A DNA stretch of 64,000 nucleotides from Pedobacter africanus. Lineage in GTDB: Bacteria > Bacteroidota > Bacteroidia > Sphingobacteriales > Sphingobacteriaceae. The position numbers and the translations under genes were made by a program. The stretch is taken from assembly GCF_900176535.1 (NCBI RefSeq), contig NZ_FWXT01000006.1, forward strand, positions 1 through 64,000, given 5' to 3'. This document shows positions 25,804 to 34,065 of the stretch, in pieces (positions within the stretch are counted from its first letter, which is position 1; each line of letters begins with the position of its first letter). Under the pieces are notes generated by a model. The model ran no database searches, was not told the origin of the DNA, and saw only the letters and a program-made list of their open reading frames with translations.

Positions 25804-26082
25804 ATGAAAATAGATTTAAAACTTATAAAAGAAATCCACAGTTTGATACTGACCGATGCTACAGGTAGCCCTGAGTTCCTGGCACAAAAGCTGGGCATAT
25901 CCAGGCGGTCGCTGTACACGTACCTCAAATACATGAGGAGCGAATTGGAGGCCCCCATAATTTATTCGAGACCCAGGGAAACCTTCTACTACAAAGAAGA
26001 GTGGGAACTTTATATCGGTAGCCTTACAAAGGTGAAGGTAGAGTTGTTAAAGGAACTGATGGATACCATACAAAATTTTTAA
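25804..26082 (+). CDS. Small HTH regulator, array copy 2
   Basis: 92 aa. GSPEFLAQKLGISRRSLYTYLKYMRSELEAPIIYSRPRETFYYKEEWELYIGSLTKVKVELLKEL is the same family as the gene at 23535, with strong similarity along its length. It is the first gene behind copy B and is followed 24 bp later by a fibre gene, the same order as at 23535 (element, HTH, fibre). Likely a local transcription regulator; DNA target not shown. Confidence 0.75.
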   Translation: MKIDLKLIKEIHSLILTDATGSPEFLAQKLGISRRSLYTYLKYMRSELEAPIIYSRPRETFYYKEEWELYIGSLTKVKVELLKELMDTIQNF

Positions 26083-26106
26083 GAATATTAAAACAAATTT
26101 AATCAT

Positions 26107-26979
26107 ATGAGAAATTTATTCTTTTTACCGCTTTTGCTATTGATTATGGTGAAAGCCAATGCGCAGCAAACGGTTCAGCAGGTACTGTCGCTCACCAGTA
26201 ATGGTGTCAATTCTACGGAGATTTTGATGTACAAGCAGGATAATTCCAGCTATTATGACTTAGCGGCCAATAATGCCGGTTTTGGTATTGCCAATAGTAC
26301 AACGAATGCTTACCCTTTTTACATTAATTATTTGGATAATATCGGTTTGGGAACTAACACCCCTGAGCAAAAATTGGATGTCCATGGTAATGCAATTATC
26401 AGGGGGAGTATTATAAGCTCAGTTGCTGATGCAAATATTGGAGGCCGCATTCTGTTAAATAACCCTGCCAAGACCGCAAGTGGAACCGCAAGTAGCTGGC
26501 AAATATTCAATATGTCTGGTGCATATGGAAACAGCCTGCAATTCTGGGCATACGATAATGTGGGTTGCACGAGTCCAAATGGTCTTTGTGATAATAAATT
26601 TACCATTATGGATAATGGTAATGTGGGGATTGGTACAACCATTCCAAATTCCAAATTGGCTGTTAATGGAAACATTCGTGCCCACGAAATCAAAGTAGAA
26701 ACTGCCAACTGGCCTGATTATGTTTTTGCAAAAGACTACCAGCTTCCAACCCTTCAGGAAACGGAAAAGCATATTTAAGACAAAGGCCATTTGCCGGGGA
26801 TTCCTTCTGCTGCGGAAGTAAAAGCCAATGGGATTGATGTAGGCGCAATGAATGCGAAACTGTTGCAAAAAATAGAAGAGCTGACTTTGCATTTGATTGA
26901 GCAGAATAAGAAAAATGGGGAACAGGAACAAAAGATTAAATTGCTTGAAGACCGCCTTAACAGGATTGATAGGCATTAA
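26107..26979 (+). pseudogene. Fibre gene 4, interrupted by an in-frame stop
   Basis: Signal peptide (ends KANAQ), a variable region with IGLGTNTPEQKLDVHGNA and GNVGIGTTIPNSKLAVNGN, then the shared C-terminal domain up to LQETEKHI. There codon 26776-26778 is TAA where the sister genes have AAA (HIKDKGHLPG). The same frame then continues intact through GHLPGIPSAAEVKANGIDVGAMNAKLLQKIEEL and a coiled coil to 26979. A single A-to-T change thus removes the last ~67 residues, including most of the chaperone-like part. Truncated protein (223 aa), read-through, or a silent donor copy are all possible. Confidence 0.85.
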
Positions 26980-27057
26980 AGACTAGTGAAAAAATTGTTG
27001 GGAAAGCCCATCTGGACTTAAATGCTTAAACGGTTTTAATTGAATACATTTGTATAT

Positions 27058-27855
27058 ATGGATCTGATTGAGACAATAGAGAAATATAAACATTTGGGTA
27101 TCGATGATGTTATAGATCATGAGAAATTTAACCTCATCTCTATTGTGTATCATTCAACCCGAATTGAAGGCTCTACATTAACAGAGGTTGAAACACAGGT
27201 ATTATTAACCGAAGGACTTACACCAAAGGGGAAGCCTATTGAGCATAGTCTGATGGTTACCGATCATTATGCGGCTTTGCAATTTATATTAAAAGAGGCG
27301 AAAGCAAGGCGACCGGTTTCAACTGCATTTATTCAGGAAATAAATTCGCTTGTTGTGCGCAATACCGGCAGTTTTTATAATACAATATTTGGGACGGTCG
27401 ATGCCCGTACAGGAGCTTTTAGAAAAGGAAATGTTACTGCCGGATCAACTTATTTTCCGAATTATGATAAGGTTGAAAGGTTAACTGATAGCATGACCGA
27501 TAAGATTAATGAAAAGATGCAGTCTGATATATCTGTAGCTGATCAGATCAACCTTGCTTTTGATGCCCATTTTAACCTTGTCAGTATTCACCCTTTTTAT
27601 GATGACAATGGCCGTACTTCCCGTTTGTTGATGAATTATATACAGGCCTGCTACCAACTTCCACTTGCTATTGTGCACAATGAATCAAAAGCCGATTATA
27701 TTCAGGCATTGATAGATACCCGGGAAAAAGATGACATCAATATTTTTCGGCAGTTTATGAATGATGAGTATAAAAAATGTTTAGCAGATGAAATCAAGAA
27801 ATTTGAAGATATTTCGAAACCTAAAAAAGGTTCGGGATTTCATTTGATGTTTTAG
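27058..27855 (+). CDS. Fic family AMP-transferase-like protein with N-terminal inhibitory motif
   Basis: 265 aa from ATG 27058; a TTG six codons upstream is unlikely. The Fic active site is H178-PFYDDNGR, with catalytic His and the Asn-Gly-Arg anchor; the usual small residue before N is Asp here. The helix motif S33-TRIEG matches [S/T]xxxE[G/N], the built-in inhibitory helix of class II Fic enzymes. It probably transfers AMP (or another group) to a protein. It has no signal peptide, so it acts in the cytoplasm. An exact TACATTTG box lies 5 nt before the ATG. Confidence 0.88.
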   Translation: MDLIETIEKYKHLGIDDVIDHEKFNLISIVYHSTRIEGSTLTEVETQVLLTEGLTPKGKPIEHSLMVTDHYAALQFILKEAKARRPVSTAFIQEINSLVVRNTGSFYNTIFGTVDARTGAFRKGNVTAGSTYFPNYDKVERLTDSMTDKINEKMQSDISVADQINLAFDAHFNLVSIHPFYDDNGRTSRLLMNYIQACYQLPLAIVHNESKADYIQALIDTREKDDINIFRQFMNDEYKKCLADEIKKFEDISKPKKGSGFHLMF

Positions 27856-27880
27856 TTTATAATTGATAAGCCGAATTTCT

Positions 27881-28073
27881 AAAATACGACCTACCGGGGC
27901 AATTTTTTAGCCCCGGCTTTTTTTTGATTTTTCTCAAAATCTCTACAGCTTTTTCAAAAAAACATTTTCTATTGCTGTTTAAAGCCAGTTTTTCGACTCA
28001 AAAAATCTGTTGAAAAATATTTTTAACTAAATTTCAAAGGGCAAACTGGTTGCCCTTACTATTCTTAGTATTG
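27881..28073 (+). promoter_or_regulatory. Inter-unit element copy C
   Basis: AAAATACGAC box, terminator hairpin, A/T core (GTTGAAAAATATTTTTAAC near 28010-28027), palindrome AAGGGCAA-N5-TTGCCCTT at 28037-28057 and TAGTATTG at 28066-28073. Fibre gene 5 starts 43 bp later. By eye it matches copy E (38216-38407) along the whole length. Confidence 0.8.
27894..27925 (+). terminator. Rho-independent terminator inside element copy C
   Basis: CCGGGGC (27894-27900), 9-nt loop, GCCCCGG (27910-27916) and a run of T. It ends the Fic gene. The same hairpin recurs almost letter for letter at 38228-38260. Confidence 0.85.
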
Positions 28074-28115
28074 CTTAGCTGATGTAGTTTATCGGCTTTA
28101 ATAAATGAACGCAAT

Positions 28116-29144
28116 ATGAGAAAAATATTTTTTACAGGAATGCTGGCAGTAGGTACTGTAGCGGCATTTGGGCAGCCCAATACCTTGCCAAATAACGGGG
28201 ATGTGGGAATCGGAACAACAACACCTAGTCAAAAACTTACAGTAATTGGGAAAATGAATATAGAAGATCCAACCTTGGGTAATTATTTAGGTTTTGGTAT
28301 ACCTAATATCAATGAGTACAATACAATTGGCAGTCTTTACTCTTCAGCGGTTTTAACGATTGGCCATGGTCTGAAACCTCATCCTTCGGAAGGTACCCTC
28401 ACTTATAGTTTTCCCACTATGAGCAGAAGCGCAATTGAAGTTGGAGGCTTTGGTGCAAACGGGATTAGATTTTACACAAAAGGTGTTAGTACTGAAACAG
28501 TTGGAGCAGCGTTTACTGACCCTCCGCGAATGATGATCTCTAATAGTGGAAAGGTTGGTATAGGAACAAATAATCCGGAATCCCCGTTTTATTTGCAGGC
28601 AGATGCAAATACTTCCGGTGCGCCAGCAAATGCTCAGGTAATAATTGCAGGTGGAACGCATCCTGAAAAAAGGCTTTCAATTGCCTATAACACATCTTCT
28701 AATTATGCAGAGATGCAATCTCAGGTGTATGCGGGTGCTTTCACACCAATTGTGCTAAATCCTAATGGAGGGGATGTGACAATTGGAACACCCGATTCAA
28801 AAGGGTATAAGCTTGCTGTGAATGGTAAAGTCCGCGCTCATGAGATTAAGGTTGAAACCGCCAACTGGCCGGATTATGTATTTGAACAAGATTACCGGCT
28901 TCTAACTCTTCAGGAGATCGAAAAACATATTAAGGACAAAGGGCATTTGCCCGGTATTCCTTCTGCTGCAGAGGCAAAAACCAATGGGATTGATTTAGGT
29001 GAAATGAATGCGAAGCTATTGCAAAAAATAGAAGAGCTGACTTTGCATTTGATAGAAAAGGACAAAAAGCTAAATGAAGATCGCAAGATTATTCTGAACC
29101 AGGAGGAGAGATTGAGGAAACTGGAATGCAAAATAGGAAATTAG
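28116..29144 (+). CDS. Secreted fibre protein 5
   Basis: 342 aa. Signal peptide (ends VAAFGQ), NTLPNNGDVGIGTTTPSQKLTVIGK, a long variable middle, GKVGIGTNNPESPFYL, GDVTIGTPDSKGYKLAVNGKVRAHEIKVETANWPDYVF, then the shared C-terminal domain with small changes (FEQDYRLLTLQEIEKHI) and a charged coiled coil. It is the first gene behind copy C and appears intact. Confidence 0.85.
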   Translation: MRKIFFTGMLAVGTVAAFGQPNTLPNNGDVGIGTTTPSQKLTVIGKMNIEDPTLGNYLGFGIPNINEYNTIGSLYSSAVLTIGHGLKPHPSEGTLTYSFPTMSRSAIEVGGFGANGIRFYTKGVSTETVGAAFTDPPRMMISNSGKVGIGTNNPESPFYLQADANTSGAPANAQVIIAGGTHPEKRLSIAYNTSSNYAEMQSQVYAGAFTPIVLNPNGGDVTIGTPDSKGYKLAVNGKVRAHEIKVETANWPDYVFEQDYRLLTLQEIEKHIKDKGHLPGIPSAAEAKTNGIDLGEMNAKLLQKIEELTLHLIEKDKKLNEDRKIILNQEERLRKLECKIGN

Positions 29145-29160
29145 GGATGGAATCAACTTT

Positions 29161-29349
29161 TACGCGTCGACGTGTCGATTTTTTGCACGGAAGGTTTTTG
29201 GTTATTCCCCAAAATGGACTTAAATCTCTTTCAGAAAACCTCAATTAAATAACGTGAAGACAGATTTATACTGCTAAAACCAACACCAAAAAATATTTTC
29301 AAGAAAAATACAAAGGGCAAACTGGTTGCCCTTACTATCCTTAGTATTG
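29161..29349 (+). promoter_or_regulatory. Inter-unit element copy D
   Basis: The opening is changed (TACGCGTCGACGTGTCG) and no T-run terminator is clear. The A/T core (AAAAAATATTTTC near 29288) is followed by the palindrome AAGGGCAA-N5-TTGCCCTT at 29313-29333 and TAGTATTG at 29342-29349. Fibre gene 6 starts 57 bp later, followed by the RHS genes with no further promoter element. Confidence 0.75.
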
Positions 29350-29406
29350 TGGGGTTGGCAGGGTCGTTTAAACGTGTCAATAAAATAGTCCATAAAAATA
29401 TGTCGT

Positions 29407-30308
29407 ATGAAAAGACTACTTCTTCTTGTTTTCCTGACAACATACAATCTTGCTAAATCTCAAACACTCCAAAGTGTATATGACAATGGTCGGTTTATAC
29501 AGACCGCCCCCAGTATGCCCGTTGTGATTAAGGCTGGAGCTGATGCTCATGGTCTCCAAATATGGGGAAGACCTGATGGATATGGGTATATAGAGTTTTT
29601 TAATGAATTAGGTGGAGGTCCACAGAGGGCAATATTTGGTTACGAATCGAGATTAAACTATGAAGCGCCTGCCCATAATTTTATCGGGAATATAGGTATT
29701 GGAATACTAATCCGACTGCAAAGATTAGCTTCAAAGATGTAAGCTATGACAATAGTGATGGAATCACCTGGTATAGTGGAGCTCCATTAAATTATGGCAT
29801 TTACAGGACTCCAGGTGCCTGGGCAGCACCCAACTATCAGCAGCTAAATTTATCATTTGATACGGGGATTATTTTGAATCCTGGGATTAACTACGGTAAA
29901 AGCTATGTTGATATTCAAGGGAACGGATTGAGAGTAACCACAGGAGATATAGGCATTGGAACAACGGATACTAAGGGATACAAGCTTGCTGTAAATGGCA
30001 AAGTCCGCGCTCATGAAATTAAGGTTGAAACAGCTAACTGGCCGGATTATGTTTTTGCAAAGGATTACCGGCTTCCAACACTTCAGGAAACCGAAAAGCA
30101 CATTAAAGAAAAAGGGCATTTACAGGGCATTCCATCAGCTGAGGAGGCAAAAACCAATGGGATTGATTTAGGTGAAATGAATGCGAAGCTATTGCAGAAA
30201 ATAGAGGAGTTGACGCTGCATTTGATAGAAAAGGATAAAGAAATAGTAGTGGAGCGAAGCAGAGTCGATAGGCTAGAACAATTATTAAACAAACTATTCA
30301 ATAAATAA
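29407..30308 (+). pseudogene. Fibre gene 6, frameshifted
   Basis: The first frame (29407-29742) has a signal peptide and runs to NFIGNIGIG, then derails (ILIRLQRLASKM, stop). Moving by one base at about 29703 restores NTNPTAKISFKDVSYDNSDGITWYSG, open without stops to 30308 and ending with the full shared C-terminal domain (GDIGIGTTDTKGYKLAVNGK...GEMNAKLLQKIEELTLHLIEKDKE). One A missing from GGAAATACT explains it. Either a true inactive gene or a sequencing error; the rest is undamaged. Confidence 0.85.
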
Positions 30309-30315
30309 TAAGATC

Positions 30316-33300
30316 ATGCACAAATTATTCGTAAACGCACTTGAACGCCTAAGGGAATCGCAATTTGATCATCTGCTACGGTTAACCATAGCAATGCTGT
30401 TTTTCGCGTGTCCCGTATTTGGTCAATTTGACTACAAAAATCAGGCTCATAGTCCGTCTCCAAATTCTGCTTCAATAGCAAAACTTGGATCTACGGACGT
30501 CAACTTATATACGGGTGTTCCTGCTATTGTCTCCGAGTTGCACAGCCTGGCGGGCAGAAATTATGCAATTCCAATCAATCTATTTTATAATGCTTCTGGT
30601 ATTAAAGTGCAGGATGTAGCTAGTAACGTAGGTTTAGGTTGGAGTATTAGTACCAATTGCATTGTTACAAGGGTTGTAAACGGCTTACCAGACGAAGATC
30701 CGGCGGCAGGATATTTTGGGAGCGATATGGGGGAGAAAATCACTGGAGTTTTAACTGCAGCAGAGATGGAAGCTATTTCCAATAACGAAAAAGACTCTGA
30801 ACCTGATGTTTTCTACTTCAACCTCAACGGAGAAACAGGAAAGTTTGTCTTTGATAAAAATAAGAACCCCTTAGTGCTGGGTAATGCTGGTGTGAGAATC
30901 CTGAACAGCCCATTCAAAAAAGAACTACAGGTTGACGGATGGATTATTATGAATGCATCAGGTACTAAGTTTTATTTGGGAAGTAGTAGTGCCACAATAG
31001 AATCGACATCTTCAACTTCGTATTTTCAGGATGCTAGTAAAACAATTACCTATGATTCCACCTGGTACCTCGAAAAAATAGAAACTCCAAACAATGTCGA
31101 GACGATAAACTTTACTTACACTTCAGGGGATCCCATTTCTGTTACCCATTACAGTAAAAAAATGAAGATGAGAAATAAGATAGTAAATACGTTTCGCAGA
31201 GAGGTCAAAATACTTTGGTTTATAAAGATACAAAGTGCCGGCTCTTCGCCAACGGAGATCTCTATTGTTGATCAAGAGTTTTGGGATTCTAATATTGTCC
31301 AGACAGTTGCCAGTCCGAAATATCTAACAGCGATCACAACATCAGATCAATCTGCTTATTTTTTTTATAAGCCAATCTCAAGGCCTGACTTAACTAATGG
31401 TAAGGTTATGGACAAGATTGAAATTAAGGATTATACTTCTCAACTGATGAAAACTTTCAGATTTCATATGAGCGACAAAATAGCGACTGAGACCGATCCT
31501 TCTGAAACAACCGCATCGCAGGATAAGCATCGTTTGATGCTTGATGGGGTAGATCTTGAAACCGTTGCAGGTAATACTAAACAGCTTTTTAGATATAAGT
31601 ACAATTCGACCCCATTGCCTCAGAGGAACTCAAGTAAAACAGATGCCTGGGGATATTATAACAACAATCAATATGGATATTTTCCAGACGAGACTGTGGT
31701 AGATGAGGCAAAAAGTATGAGCGTCGATAAAATGATCGCTGGAATTTTGGAGGAGATCGTGTTTGCATCCGGAGGTTATAAGCGGTTTGCATATGAATGT
31801 AATTCATATTATGATGATTATACGGGAGCTCCAACACCTGGTGGTGGAATTCGGGTGAAGAGAATATTGGAGGTACCAGGATTAGGTGCTCCAAAACAAT
31901 CTACATATACTTATTGGCCAGGCGAACGTCTAAGGGCGAATCCCGTTTACCAAACCATGATTGATCACAGGCAGTCAATGGTTAGTTACAAGTTCGGTGC
32001 GATTATTCCGCAGGGAACAGCAGGACAGGCAATTCCCTCTATTCCCCTTCCTCCACATAGTTTGCAAAATCGATCCGTCGGACCAATTGGAACACCACTT
32101 GTGCCATCCATGCCTTATGGGGGGATGGTAAATTCGGTGGCTCAGGCGTTGGGAAATATAATAAGTGATTTGCAGCCAATGACCCTAACCAGGTATTCTC
32201 CATTTGTTATCAACAGTTCTACGCCGTATAACAACCTTTCTGATTCGGAGGGCGCCTATGTAGGTTATGGTACAGTGGCTGTAGAAAACAGTGAGGGAAA
32301 AGCCGTTTATACATTTACCGATATGGAGCAATTTCCGGATGTGTCAAACCAAATCAGGGTAAATGCAAGTTTTCAGCCGACCGCAGTTTTATATTCTGAT
32401 ATCACTCCGTTTTCGCCCTTCACCTCTTATGCAGCCGCACGTGGCAGGGTTAAGAGCATCAACTATTATGATAGTAGCAATCAGCTTGTCAAAACTGTCA
32501 ACAATAATTATACCTTTAGTGATATTACTAAAAGTGTGCCTGGGTTGAGATGTGCCTTAGGTATTGTCAGTATAGATGGTTATTATGCCTATGATAAATA
32601 CTATAATTTAGGGCGATATGACCATATATCCTTTTCACTTTTGTCTCAGGAAACGACAGAAACGACTCATACCAGAGCTTCAGGAACCAATACGAGAGTC
32701 GAAAAGAAATCCATTTCAGACTATTATCCAACTTATCCGTTTTTGCTTGCTAACCAAAGTATGGAAAATAGTGATGGAAGTGTCATGTCCACACAGTATA
32801 AATACGTTGGTAATAAAGATCAAGTGTCATACCAACATCAATCGGAAACTGATGCCGCAGAACAATTGCACACAGATGGGCGATATACGGTGTTGTTAGA
32901 GCAAACTGCGAAACGGGATAATGTAGCAATCAATACACAAAAAACAGGTTACAAGAAATGGCAGGTCAATAACAAAACGTTAACATTACCAGAATTTACT
33001 TATCAGGGCAATGGAAGTACATCAAAAATTGTAGGTCAGAATTTTGGATATGACGAGTCTGGAAACTTGTTGCAAACGTCAAAAAACAATGGTGTAAAGA
33101 CCACTGTCAAGTGGGGGAATAACCAGCTCTATCCTACTTTAGAGGCGGTTAATGCCAGCGCATCCGAGATCTATGAAGAGGACTTTGAAAATGCTTTGGG
33201 AACATTGGGTGAGGCTGAAAGCGGCGAGAAATTCCATGCCGGGGCATACGCAGTTAATTTCACTTTGCCCAATAGCCGAAAATATAAGATTACGTATTGG

Positions 33301-34032
33301 TACAGACAAGACAACAAATGGCTTTTCTCAGGTAACATTCCCTATACAGGTGCTACAACCCTTAATCAGGGAGATGCAATAGACAATGTATTGATTAGCC
33401 CTGTGGATGCAGTATGTTCTAAAAAAAGCTACCATCCGTCTTATGGTCTTACTTTTTCTGCCAGCGGCAATGCAGTTAATTATTTTACCTATGATGATTT
33501 GTTTAGGTTACGCTTAGTCAAGGATAAACATAAGGACATCATTAAACAGTATGTTTACAATGATGTAAGTACTTATGCCGGAGAGGTATTTTTCAATCAA
33601 AAGCACGTTCAGGAGTTCAGGAAGAGCGAATGTACAAATCCTAATTACGTAGGACTGGTCGGCACTTATACTGTTCCGGCAGGAAGGTATCATTCTTATA
33701 TCAGTCAGGAAGATGCAGATGCAAAAGCCCAGGCAGAGGCTAACGCCAAGGGACAACGTTATGTTGACCTGGTTGGAGAATGCGGACCGCATGCCCCATT
33801 GATTACAAGTACAAGTGAAGGATCGACCTATTATTCGATAGCTAAGTCATTTGATGATAATAAGCGCATATTATGTAATATAAAGGCGGTTTGCAGAGAT
33901 GTGGATGGAAATTTATATGATCATTTTTTTAGTGTTCAATTCGAACATTATGAAACGGAAAAGTCCGGGTATCTGAACCTGGATGATACCTCGGTAGAAG
34001 AACTTTATGTTATTAGTACCACTGTTAACTGA
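30316..34032 (+). CDS. Large SpvB/RHS-partner protein
   Basis: 1238 aa. A signal-like hydrophobic stretch (LLRLTIAMLFFACPVFGQ) is followed by AKLGSTDVNLYTGVPAIVSELHSLAGRNYAIPINLFYNASGIKVQDVASNVGLGWSIS, the opening of the large proteins that precede DUF6443/RHS genes in Bacteroidota and that resemble the SpvB/TcB N-terminus. The rest is beta-rich with YD-like pieces (YKYVGNKDQVSYQ, FGYDESGNLLQT, YFTYDDLFRLRLVKD). By analogy with TcB/TcC it could form part of a shell with the RHS protein. It starts 7 bp after fibre 6 and 33 bp before the RHS gene. Confidence 0.75.
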   Translation: MHKLFVNALERLRESQFDHLLRLTIAMLFFACPVFGQFDYKNQAHSPSPNSASIAKLGSTDVNLYTGVPAIVSELHSLAGRNYAIPINLFYNASGIKVQDVASNVGLGWSISTNCIVTRVVNGLPDEDPAAGYFGSDMGEKITGVLTAAEMEAISNNEKDSEPDVFYFNLNGETGKFVFDKNKNPLVLGNAGVRILNSPFKKELQVDGWIIMNASGTKFYLGSSSATIESTSSTSYFQDASKTITYDSTWYLEKIETPNNVETINFTYTSGDPISVTHYSKKMKMRNKIVNTFRREVKILWFIKIQSAGSSPTEISIVDQEFWDSNIVQTVASPKYLTAITTSDQSAYFFYKPISRPDLTNGKVMDKIEIKDYTSQLMKTFRFHMSDKIATETDPSETTASQDKHRLMLDGVDLETVAGNTKQLFRYKYNSTPLPQRNSSKTDAWGYYNNNQYGYFPDETVVDEAKSMSVDKMIAGILEEIVFASGGYKRFAYECNSYYDDYTGAPTPGGGIRVKRILEVPGLGAPKQSTYTYWPGERLRANPVYQTMIDHRQSMVSYKFGAIIPQGTAGQAIPSIPLPPHSLQNRSVGPIGTPLVPSMPYGGMVNSVAQALGNIISDLQPMTLTRYSPFVINSSTPYNNLSDSEGAYVGYGTVAVENSEGKAVYTFTDMEQFPDVSNQIRVNASFQPTAVLYSDITPFSPFTSYAAARGRVKSINYYDSSNQLVKTVNNNYTFSDITKSVPGLRCALGIVSIDGYYAYDKYYNLGRYDHISFSLLSQETTETTHTRASGTNTRVEKKSISDYYPTYPFLLANQSMENSDGSVMSTQYKYVGNKDQVSYQHQSETDAAEQLHTDGRYTVLLEQTAKRDNVAINTQKTGYKKWQVNNKTLTLPEFTYQGNGSTSKIVGQNFGYDESGNLLQTSKNNGVKTTVKWGNNQLYPTLEAVNASASEIYEEDFENALGTLGEAESGEKFHAGAYAVNFTLPNSRKYKITYWYRQDNKWLFSGNIPYTGATTLNQGDAIDNVLISPVDAVCSKKSYHPSYGLTFSASGNAVNYFTYDDLFRLRLVKDKHKDIIKQYVYNDVSTYAGEVFFNQKHVQEFRKSECTNPNYVGLVGTYTVPAGRYHSYISQEDADAKAQAEANAKGQRYVDLVGECGPHAPLITSTSEGSTYYSIAKSFDDNKRILCNIKAVCRDVDGNLYDHFFSVQFEHYETEKSGYLNLDDTSVEELYVISTTVN

Positions 34033-34065
34033 CCGAATTGTTAAATAAAATTTATCGTAAAGTTT

